A stretch of DNA of 64,000 nt, from assembly GCA_030142905.1 (NCBI GenBank), contig JASJOG010000051.1:124001-188000 (forward strand), written 5' to 3'. The notes beneath the pieces are model-generated. The model made no database searches. It saw only the letters and a program-made list of their open reading frames with translations, and was not told the origin of the DNA. This document shows positions 1 to 11,126 of this stretch, piece after piece. Within the stretch, counting starts at the first letter, position 1; the number at the start of each line of letters is the position of its first letter. Both the position numbers and the translations under genes were made by a program. Origin of the DNA: Heliopora coerulea (taxonomy: Eukaryota; Cnidaria; Anthozoa; Scleralcyonacea; Helioporidae).

Positions 1-2318
1 CGAGTGTTCATTGTGTTGGATATTTACATTGTTTTATACTGCTAACAAAGTCATCACAGAAACGTTTAAACAGCCAGCAGGGGATGTTATCTACCTCGGT
101 CTCCTTTCTACGATTTAGATCCCTAAGACAATCATTTACTTCACCAAAAACTGCTTAAGTCAAGGTACAGTTGCGTTTATAAGTAGGTGCTCGAATTGCT
201 TCAAATCCATAACGTTACTGATTATGAGATTCGCCAAAGGTTTCATAAATTTAAACCATTTCGCTGAGCTGGTTAAACGGAAGTCTTCCGCTTTTGACAT
301 GTCGTAGTTGGCTTTAGCCTTTGATACGAGAATGGAGACGGTTTCGGATAACTACTTGTAACTCATTTCATCCCCTCGACAGAACGCCGCTGTCTGGCGT
401 TGATCCCTAATTTGATGTTGCTTGTCAGCCAAGATTTATCAGGGTGTGTTCTAATTGCTGTCGCTGCCATAGTTTCATCCAACATTTTCACAACAGTTGA
501 GTTCAAAACCTCTACTTTTTCGCCAATCTCTTGCGCACCATACACAGCTGACCAGTCCTCAACAATAATTTATTTTGCTTAGCGCATTACACTTTCCGGA
601 CCTCATAAACCTTACTCTCTTTGACCAGGAAGGCATCCTCTGCCTCTCTTTAACTACAAGATATAAGCACCGGCGTTCAGAACCAGCCAGAGCTGGCAAA
701 TGCTTAATCGGCTCAGACATATATGACATTTTGTACGGATTTGATCCAATATGTTGTTCTCTCTTGTTCAAGCAGTTACACATTTCTTCAAATCAAAAAG
801 ATTATACAATCAACCCAACTTTAAATTCTTAAAATCGCCAGTAATAACAATTGCGGACGATGGGCGTTCACGAAGTTAACTGTCAAGGCTGCTGGTGACT
901 ATTCTGTCATATCATTCTCACATTCCACATTTTCACCCGGACGATTGTGTACGATGGCTACGATGATCGAACTAAACGCTCTGGGTGTTCTACGAAGTCT
1001 CAATAATAACCACAATACTTCTTTACCCTTCACTTCTAAGGTCGCTATCCACGTAACTCCTATACTTCAGTGTACTTAACCTAGCACTCCTCCACCACGA
1101 GGTTCTCTGTCTAAACGAAACATGACGTGATTTCAATCAGAACTAGATCGAATGCGGTACTGGCCAATCAGAAATACTGGCGCTCGATCAGGATTAGGCT
1201 TTGGTCAGTGTTTCTTAGTGAGACAACGATGACTTCGAGTTGAGCGAAATTAACCATGGGAATCCTGCACACAGAATATGTCGCTATTTTGTCGACATCT
1301 AGAGCTCTAATGTACATCTAATTAATATAAAATATTCACGATGTGAAACAATCGACGACAACCTTAAAGTTTATGGTCTGTGAGGGAGACCAAAGGCCTC
1401 TTTTCCATTTAGCAGTAACGTGGCCAAAATGAGCGATCTCGAAGGTCTTCTTTTTTTTTTTATGTAATGATGTCACTATTGCGAGATATATTCCTGTGAA
1501 CATTGTACAAAACCTCAAAATATGTCTCAGAGGGCTTAAAATACGAATGTTTTCAAATTGGTTCACTTCCACGACCAAAATTCTACGCAGGTACACCTTC
1601 CAGTCCAAGGATGTCCCCCTATAAATAAGGTTTGGCTACGATACTTGAAGAGCGATAAGGACTTGGCGTTACTGCTTCATGGAAGTAGAAGAAAATTAAT
1701 GTTTCGCCTGTTTATTAAAAGACAACGAACTTAATCCGAGATTACCACAAATTAACTCACAAAGTCCGGACAAAGTTTCCCAGGATAGTTAGCGGATATT
1801 CCTTTCACAGCCTTTGCATCATGCAGTTATTTAAAGTTTTATCTCGTCAACTCTGAACTCAAATAGTAAACACAAACATAGATAAATAGAACAGCACATT
1901 TACTCTTAATCCCGGGTTACCTTTAATCGCCCGTGGAGAACTTACATTTCTCGTTCTCTCATATCAAAACTGATAACGCACTGACAAACCAACAGGCTGT
2001 ACTAAACTACTAGCGTGTCACTGCTGCATCAGTTTCATACAATAAAGGCTATATATAGACGAATAATAAATCTATGTTCTTCTCACAACTGTTGCAGTCT
2101 TCACAGAAATGTCACCTTTTACGTGTTGTACTTGATTTGGAATTTTCACTAATTTACTGTCCATATCTTTATAATTAACACATTTCATTTTCAAACATCT
2201 TGTAATTATCTTACAAGTAACAACAAATTGCTGTTCTGGTCCAAGCGGAAAACCAATGTTATGAAAAGAACCTTTAGCTATGTTAATACCAAGAAATAGA
2301 ATGGTCGTTTATTATTAT
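1..2318 (-). mobile_element. LINE-derived remnant, copy 1 (CR1/L2/Jockey-like)
   Basis: Degenerate non-LTR retrotransposon read on the minus strand. The minus translation near 363-545 contains a stretch of the type IRTHPDKSWLTSNIK...RQRR, typical of the segment between endonuclease and reverse transcriptase in CR1/L2-like LINEs. Two further copies of the same unit lie at 19797-22208 and 41662-43632, ending at the same right-hand point (a ...TCGTTT... sequence). No intact frame remains. The clade is inferred from a few motifs, so it is tentative; the three-copy relationship is directly visible. Confidence 0.65.
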
Positions 2319-3230
2319 ATGAACATGCCCTTCTAGTAAGTGCATAATATCATAATAGTCCGTATTAGTATGGCAATAAGTAGTTGTAGTTCTTTGAATG
2401 ATAGATAGACGTTAGTCAAGCTATAACCTCAGAAAAACGACTTCTGAGCCCCAGATCGACATCGAACTCGCAATCTTCGGATGACCGTGAACACGCTTTA
2501 ACCATTAAGCTACCAAGATTCGGGTGGCGAGCTCAGCTGCAAGTTCGACACACGTGCTGCCTAAGCGGTAGCCACGATATGTTAATAATGATATTAATGC
2601 GATATACTTTGGAAATGTGGCAGCATGAACAGAAGCCTTCTTGTCGACGGCCATTGTCTTCCTCGAGTTTGTTTTGAATTTGAGCTTCGCTCACGGGTAG
2701 GGAGCCATCTTTATGAAAAAGCTCTACAACACGTCATTGGTGGAACAAAATCGTTCTTATCGCACCACCCACCTCAGACGTCCTTTTCTATATACTATCA
2801 ACGTGATCGAGGACTGGGTGCATGCCATAATTTTATTACAATAGTGATGGTGGCTATCCAAAACTAGGCGAAATTTATGTCTTTTTGTGTTAAAGTCATC
2901 TTATCCGCTTAGCGTTATGATACAGAGCCAGTTTTACTGCCAACAAGACCTTCCACCCACACAAAACCTATCAAATGTAATGTACACCTACCAAGAATAA
3001 GATTAAGGAGAATCATAGTTTTAAGAAAAACAAAATCAAAACCAAAAAATTATTCCCAGTAGATAATTTTTAAGATAGAGATAATGAGCGTAGTAGGACT
3101 TGTGAATGAAAACGAGATTTCTTTAATACAGCTAAAGTTTCGTCACTTTACACGTAACATCATCACAGAGATATGAATTAGAGGCTTTTTGAGATCTTAA
3201 ATATCTCAAACGATTGCAAAAACAACGGCG
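2319..3230. other. Gene-free stretch
   Basis: No exon, conserved frame or clear repeat was recognised apart from the tRNA-like sequence at 2450-2520. The 80-codon open frame at 2625-2867 has no recognisable domain and is probably chance. Confidence 0.5.
2450..2520 (-). repeat. tRNA-like sequence (pseudo-tRNA or SINE head)
   Basis: On the minus strand the A-box TAGCTTAATGG matches the pol III consensus TRGCNNARYGG exactly, followed about 45 nt later by a B-box-like GAGTTCGATGTC with two departures from GGTTCGANNCC. The acceptor arms do not pair convincingly, so this is a tRNA-derived repeat head or tRNA pseudogene, not a working tRNA. Confidence 0.5.
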
Positions 3231-3377
3231 TTCTTGAGGTTATACACTATCTAAAGAATAGAAAAAAAGCTTCTCGACGTTTCGGGAAAAGGCCCTTCAT
3301 CAGCAGATTAGCCCGAAAAGTCGAGAAGCTTTTTTTCTATTCTTTAGACAGTGTATAACCTCAAGAACGCCGTTGTT
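3231..3377. repeat. Inverted repeat: PLE terminal hairpin
   Basis: Arms of about 60-70 bp at 3231-3300 and 3311-3377 are near-perfect inverted copies (AACAACGGCGTTCTTGAGG on the left, its complement on the right). They share sequence with the larger inverted repeat at 30899-31301, so both belong to one family. The left arm read in minus carries a hammerhead core, which points to a Penelope-like element terminal repeat. Confidence 0.75.
3262..3312 (-). ncRNA. Hammerhead ribozyme motif (PLE type)
   Basis: Minus strand: CTGATGA (3297-3303), a stem II with GGG/CCC pairing, then GAAAC (3279-3283) and a GTC cleavage triplet. The order CUGANGA, stem II, GAAA, NUH matches the hammerhead core. Stem III is only an ACGU nucleus, as is usual for minimal PLE hammerheads. 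Activity is not shown. Confidence 0.6.
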
Positions 3378-4289
3378 TTATCGAGGCTATCTACACTGGA
3401 CTCCCGCGTTTTAGATTGCAAAAACAGACTGGATAACAGTTGAGGAATTAACGAGGAGAGCTGGAGGAAGTTGAAGGAAACGAATTCGCTCCCCGCCAGG
3501 TACCTCAATTAGTACGATCTTGACGAATAAAAACAAACAAATCGATTGGGTTTTAATGGTAAACTCTTTAATTAACTTCACATGTAAATAACTAACGTAC
3601 CAAAAGTGACATTTAAAGCTATCCGGCTGTACATTTGAACATAATGGCTTTCTAGAGGCCTTATACAAACTGCTGATTCGAAGTATAAACATGTCCTCGA
3701 CAGAAAAACGAAGCATTAAACTTTCCTTTCGGATTGAACGTTGTCCCTCATTAGGCCTCGGTTGCATTTGTTTGGGTCAATCTCAATTTCGATTTAATTT
3801 CGATGCATCAAATCCGCAGCATTTAATGCACCAAGAATAGTATTGGAGGTTCTTATAACTCGAATGCTGGCCTACTTCAAAGTTTTCCCGTTCAGCAGAC
3901 CAAAAAATTTATGCACATTCTTTTGTTTATCATCATTTTACCACCAACAGAGAAATCACGGAAAATCACCCGTACCCCAAAGCATTTGTTTCTTTTTTCA
4001 GTTTTGGCCGGATTCACGCTCACGAAAACTGTTAAATACGTCTGTTAAACCTACACGTAAGTATACGCAGCCCTTTAGATCCTTCCGCTAACAATTATAC
4101 CTAACCTGTTCAAAACAGATGACAGCAAAACGAATAATCAAACCAGCAGGGGAGGTTTCAACGACTGAGTTCAGCACGAAAGAACGTCTGATCCCGTACT
4201 TTCGCTTTCGGTTCGTCTGACGGTATACTTTTCACATCTATAAGAAACATTTTTAATATCTTGAACAATCGCATTTATCGTTCAAGGAC
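3378..4289. other. Upstream region of TRAF gene 1
   Basis: No coding exon recognised. The 118-codon minus-strand open frame at 3411-3767 has no recognisable domain. The final 100-200 bp before the ATG at 4290 presumably hold promoter and 5' UTR, but no specific element is clear. Confidence 0.4.
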
Positions 4290-7200
4290 ATGGCTGTGCC
4301 TGAATGTACCGGTTACCCCGTAAAATGGTTTAAAGATCAAGATTTTATTCGACGGATGTACCAATGTGCTGTCTGTTTTGAAGTGATGAAAGATCCACTT
4401 CAGGTTCGTGACTGTGGTCATCAATTCTGTCGATATTGTCTGGAAAAAGTTTTAAATTAAGTTCAAGCAGCAATAGAAAACTTGTTCGTTTTATCACTTT
4501 TACCTTAACGGTACTGGCATAACTCTGTCAAAAATTTTCACTTTGCCACAGCCCAACAGCTGTCTTGCAAACCGACTTCACCATACAGCTGAGCGTAGGA
4601 ACGCGCTCGATATATTTCGCGTAATTCACGACAATTTCGATCATTTAAGTTAAGAATAACAAATCAAACTGAATGATTTTATCAAACAGGAATTCATATG
4701 ACTGCATGTTTGTCCTTTTTCGTGTTTAGAGTTGACTGCGTATCCACAACATCTAGAGTGCTTTATTCAACCAATTTAGATATAAACCCGCGGAAAATGT
4801 GCGGAGATCGAAACTAGAGAGCAAAGATATCAGAAATATTCGACTAGTTCATCTTGTTCATCAATACAAATTCGACCAACTCATTACAAGCTGACGTGCG
4901 TCATGGTAAACTTAAACCAAATTAAAAACCTACCAAGCATATTAGACAACCAAGTAAACAAATTAAGAAGCCAGGTGTCTATCTCACAAATCTGCTTCAA
5001 TTCGGTGAACACCTTCATTTGAGAATAAACACCGTTGAAGCGAAGCTGACCCGTTAAATCATTACTTTATATGCCAATATGGAGGGTTGATAAAAATCAT
5101 TCATTCAGATAATTCAAAGCTTAACCGACTCACTAGTACTGTATACTGTTATGTATGTACTGTACTTTACAACTTTTACACAAACCTTGCAAATATTTGA
5201 AATCATTCAGTACATCGGTAGAACTACGTCCACCTTGCCTCCTCGTCATTCCACTCAACATGTAAAATATTTGACTAACAGGTCGCAGCAAAACCCACGG
5301 TGTCCTTCCTGCCGAAAAGACATTTCGAACAACATGGTGAGTAGTCGAAAAGAATCATGCCGAAATAGTTAAGAGAACTTAACACATTGAAAAAACATCT
5401 TTTTTTCATATCTCATACTTTCTCAATTTTTCCACCTTTTGACAATTCTTGTTCTCATACTTGAACGTCAGCTTTGTGCAGTTTGTACGACAACAATTGA
5501 CTTCACATTCGCTAAATCCGGTGGCAAACTAAGCTAAAACTTTAACCTAATATTCTTTCCACCTCATCCCGCCAACAATACTACACACAAGTCACGTCTC
5601 TACTCACTCAACGTAAGTTCTTTTCTCTGCGGTTTTCCTGTTTACAATGACACTGTTCAACACTAGATCTTCAATGATGCTGCTGCTAAAATAGCAATCG
5701 ACAATCTTCATGTAAACTGTCCAAGCAGTGGATGTGAATGGGAGGGAAGTCTGAGTGCTCTGCTGAAGGTAAATTCAATTAAAGTGTTCAAAATGTCGTC
5801 TTTAGAAACAGAAATTTGTTAAAATTTGTTCCATTTTGTGCAATGTTCATAAAACAAATACGCTAACATTATGCCGACTTTCTATTCTAGCAACATAAAG
5901 ACACGTGTCCATTTTTCATTCTCTACGGCAGCAACAACGGTTGCAAAAAGCGTGTGATTCGTAAATATTTAGAGTCCCATCTTGCAAGTTGTCAACACAG
6001 AATAATAACTTGTCAATATTGCAAAAATAAACAGGTTTTCAAGTATCAATCCGTAAGTATAAGGTTTATTACCGATTCGTCCTACCTCAGAGACAGAGTT
6101 AGTTTAAAGTGAACACATGGACACAAATAAGTAAATTCTTATTATTCTACAATAATAACATGGTCGCCTCGGTTTCTTTTGTTTCAACAAGGACGTTTAA
6201 TGACGTATTTCCCCCAAGTACAGGGATGAAGGATATTTAGTTTTAAACGTCCCTCATCAATATATTCATGAGGGACGTTTAGAACTGAATTTCCATAAGT
6301 GATTCACTCATAATAAAACTAAAACAACAAATTTAATTACACACAACTTTCAATGGCTTTATTGTTTTACTTATTTATACTAATGTTAATCGTCACATTT
6401 TCAAGACTAGCTCCCTGAAATATTCCATCCAAATGAATATTTGAAACGCTTCCTACTCCATAATGTATGTCTTTGAGTGGTTAAAGGAACTCGTTTTTCC
6501 CTTGCTTCGGCAACTTCCTTGTCACTCACGAACGAAAAGCGGTGATCAGCCATCAGCAACTCCGACAAAAAATACTAATTGATAATCATGAACTCTTGAT
6601 ATTTTTCAGATGGCTTGCTTGCTCCCTCGGCTTGCGGAACATTTAATCACTAATATCCCTCAAAGCATGCGTTTACTTATAATTAAAGAATGTTTTGTTC
6701 ACGACTCAAAACTCAAGCTGTTTGTGTCAAACTTTGAATTCTTGAGGAGTCTAGTTTTGGAATTTCTCATTAAACCGGTCGCAATATATATGATATATAA
6801 ATTAATACTTTATATACGATATAAATAAATTTTTCCACTGACGGATGTAAAAAATTAATCGTGTAAGTTTAAGTATTTAATCCTTTTTCATGAAAAATAA
6901 ATCGCGCAATCAGGAATAAATGCTCTCTTAATTTACAGTGACTCGTACATTTTGTAGAAGCATCTCTCTACTTGTCCATTTTTTCCTGTGAAATGTAGAA
7001 ACTACTGTTCCAAGGATATTCCACGAAATCAGGTGAGACCGGCTGACCAAAAGACAGAGAGAATATAAAATAGAAATACAAGCAGGCGGGTAGGTAGGAA
7101 GGAAAGCCGGCAGGAAGGTTGGCAAGAATGCTGGCAGCAGGCTTCTAATGGCCATTCTACCACCAAGCCACAGAACAATGACTCGCTGTTGTTTATACGG

Positions 7201-8202
7201 TACGATGGCACAATGGCCAGTCCAAGCCTGGCTGGAAGGCCAACAGGCACACTGACGTTTCGTGTTAAAAATGCTCATTGCAGTAAACGGTGACGTGAGG
7301 CAAAAACAACGTCAATAGATGCAAAAATTGAAATAAAGTTACTAATCAAACAGCCAAAAAGTGATATATTTAAAAAATTGCTGAAGTTTCCTAAATCAGC
7401 TAAACCATACAGAAAGAAACTGCCTGTGTTACAAGACAAAAATAAAGTCAACAATCATGAACTCTTGATATTTTTCAGATGGAAAATCACCTACAAACAG
7501 TTTGCCCCCAAACCGTTGTAAATTGCAAGTACGCGGAATTTGGTTGTGAATACCAGGTAATATTGAGAAATTAGGGTTTACATATAAATAAAGACATCAA
7601 GAATCGTCAATACTCACTCATAAATTAACGTAAAAATACAAGTTAAACGAAAAGGTAACTTTCATCGATAAAGAAAGCTACTCTTTATGACGCGAGTTTT
7701 TCTGACTCACTAATTTACCTATTTATTTGTTTACTAAGTTACTCAGTTGTTTAGCTGATTAGTTTATTACTTGCTTGGTCACTTACTTGGTTACTTACTT
7801 ACTTAGGTACTCATTTCTTACGTACCTATTTACTTAACTACTTAGTTATTTAATTACTTACTAACTTTTATTATACTAAAATACAGCTTGATCCTGACAA
7901 TTATTTATATATTTTAAAAAAATTCAATAAGAATTCATGAGGAAAACAAAAAAGAAAATCATAATCGTGTCGTGTCTTTATAAATGATTGAGACAAATGG
8001 GACTTTATATGTGAAGAAGTTGATTCTTTTGGCTTAGAAAACATAAATTTCCAAAGTTTCTTAGAGAAATAGCGCATTAGGAGGTTTTATTTTAGAAGAC
8101 ATCTAAAAAGCTTGCAATACGTGCTTTATCGGATCTTAATTACTCGGCTATCGCCTCGTCTGTTAAATCTCGATATAGTACTAATCGGTTTTTAAATATT
8201 GA

Positions 8203-8247
<45 letters not shown>

Positions 8248-9500
8248 AAGAAGAGTATGCAACACAAATGTCACACAGAAGGCGTAAGGTTTAAGAGCGC
8301 TCAATACCATACGTAGAGCGTAATATACGCAAGACATCATCGGGAAGATTGGCCGACAGGGCAAGAAAAGACCTAATTAGCACCTTCGCTAATCACGGGC
8401 TAAAAATCACAGCACTAACTAACCAGAAAAAGGTCAACTACCTTGACATAACCTTCGACTTGACAAACGGAACGTACAAACCATACCGAAAACCAAATGA
8501 CGAACCACTCTACATCAACCGATCCTCCAACCACCCGCCATCAATTCTACGACAACTACCTTCATCAATAAACAAACGAATTAATAAACTTTCGTGCAAC
8601 GAAGCAACATTCAACGATGCCGCCCCTTTATACAACGACGCTTTAAAACGTAGCAACTTCGTCAACACAGATTTAACGTACGAACCAAACCGCGATAACA
8701 ACAACAGCTCAACCAGACCCACAAGACAACGAAACGTAATATGGTACAACCCACCCTTCAGCAAAAACGTTAGAACAAGCATAGGACGAGACTTCTTACA
8801 GCTTATCGACAAACACTTCCCACCCTCACACAAATTACACCAAATTTTCAACCGCCACACAGTGCGAGTAAGCTACAGCTGCATGGACAACATGAAAACA
8901 CTTATACAGAAGCACAATAAACACATCCTAACACAAAACGTAAAACGAAACCAGACAACGATGAACAAACAAACCACGTGCAACTGCAAAAACCGAGACA
9001 CATGCCCACTGGCTGGAAAGTGCTTGATGAAAAGCGTAGTCTACCCAGCTGATGTGACGGCGACCGACAACAAAGAGAAAAAGAGTTACATTGGAGTAAC
9101 AGCTAATGAATTCAAACAACGATACAGAAACCACTTGAAATCTTTCCAACACACCAAATATGCAAATGACACTGAGCTGTCCAAGCATATCTGGAAGCTA
9201 AAGGAAAGCAACCGGATGTTCAACATTAGCTGGTCGATCGTCAAACAAATCGCGGCATATAAGACGGGATCTAAACGATGCAATTTGTGCCTCGAAGAAA
9301 AGCTCTTATTGACGAAAGGAAAACATAACAACTTATTAAACAGACGAACCGAACTTTTCTCAAGGTGTCGCCATGTAACGAAACACCTAATTAACGTCAC
9401 AACCCATGTAAATAAGAATAGTTGAACCGAATCTGTCAGTTGCCTGATGATCGCGTACCGCGTGAAACTCTGAGTAGCGACAGCATTTTACTGTAAAATA

Positions 9501-9542
<42 letters not shown>

Positions 9543-11017
9543 GTAAATTTCATCTTATTAAGTGTAGATGTAAGCTTTTCCTATTAAAGGAAAAGCTATT
9601 AATCTTGAAGGGACGTAAAAAGAACATCTTAAATAAACGATCAGAGCTTTTCAGCGCATGCCGACATGTAACACAACACCATCTGTGAACTTGCAAATAT
9701 TATAAATGTGTGAATAATTAAATAACCTGTCAGTTGCCTGATGATCGCCTGAGCGCGTGAAACTCAGAGTAGCGACAGTAAAAATTTTGTCTATTTTACT
9801 TCTTTATTCGCTCTACTGGTATGGTATTGAGCGCTCTTCATTTTCAATCCAACACTGCAAACTTACTGGTCCTCACCTTTGGTTTAATTGATATATATAT
9901 ACACATATATATTAAAACACGGGGCGATAGCCAAGTGTTTTAGATCCGAGAAACCACGTACTGCGACTTTTTAGATGTCTTCTAAAATGAACCACCTAGT
10001 ACCCTAACCCGAGAATCAAGCTTGAAAATTTAAGTTTTTGTTTTAGGTTGTTTACGCGGAATTTGACCTTGTGTGGGCAGGCCGAAACTATTTCTGATCT
10101 TTTGTTCAGCAGATTATTTTTATCTTTTTCGTTCAAAATAGAAAATTTTGCGTTTTTGGATTTTTCATTTCGAAATGAGCTGGTGTGGTTCCGATATCGT
10201 GTTTTAAACGTTCCTTCTGTTAAGCCGACGTAGGTCTCTTTAGTGTTGTTGTCCTCATTCGTTACGGTGGCCTGGTAAACAATCCCTTTGGTTTGGCATT
10301 TCCCTTTTAGTGGGCAATTATTTTTTTTGCGGCAGTTGTATTCGTTTTCCTGGGGCGTGTGATCAGCAGTTTCTTTGGTTTTGTTTAGCACTGATTTGTT
10401 GTGCAAGGAAATGTTGGCTACGTTGGGCATGCAACTATAACTAAGCTTTAGTGTGTTTCTATTGCAAATTTTGTGTAAAGGATGGCCTTTTGGGAAGCAC
10501 TCGTCGATAGCTTTCAGCAAACGTGTTAGCAAACATGTTTGGTTGCTGAAGGAATCGAACGCGCGGTATTCATTAGAATGGAAAATTATGAAGAAATGTC
10601 ATCCCTATTCAAACAGGACTAAACGCTGCAACTTATGCATCTACGAAAAATTTCTCATCATCTGCCATCCGGAACTGAGTACCCTCAACAAACGGAATGA
10701 ACTCATATCTACTTGCAGGCGCCGCAAGAAACATTTACTTTGTAATAGATAATTGTCATTGTCCCTACCTGTAATACGAACCAAATACTACACACAAACA
10801 ACTTGACGTCACAAACTAACCACAGATCTCAAGTTTACACGCCAAACACAACATTCACCTGACGAGTGTGGCAAGCTTCGGACTTGTCATACGAAACAGA
10901 TCTGTAGTGAATAAAAGTTCTTATGAAGTAACCAAATCTTGTGTTGTGATTATTTCGCTCTACCTCGGTATAGAGCACTCTGCATCCATATGATTTTGTT
11001 ATTGATACTTGTTATCA

Positions 11018-11048
<31 letters not shown>

Positions 11049-11095
11049 CATATATATATATATACATATATACATACATATATATATATACATAT

Positions 11096-11126
<31 letters not shown>

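Noticed and set aside
2625..2867. 80-codon plus-strand frame as a gene
   Set aside because: No domain or splice context; probably chance.
3411..3767. 118-codon minus-strand frame as a gene
   Set aside because: No recognisable domain, no paralogue in the window, and composition like the surrounding non-coding DNA.
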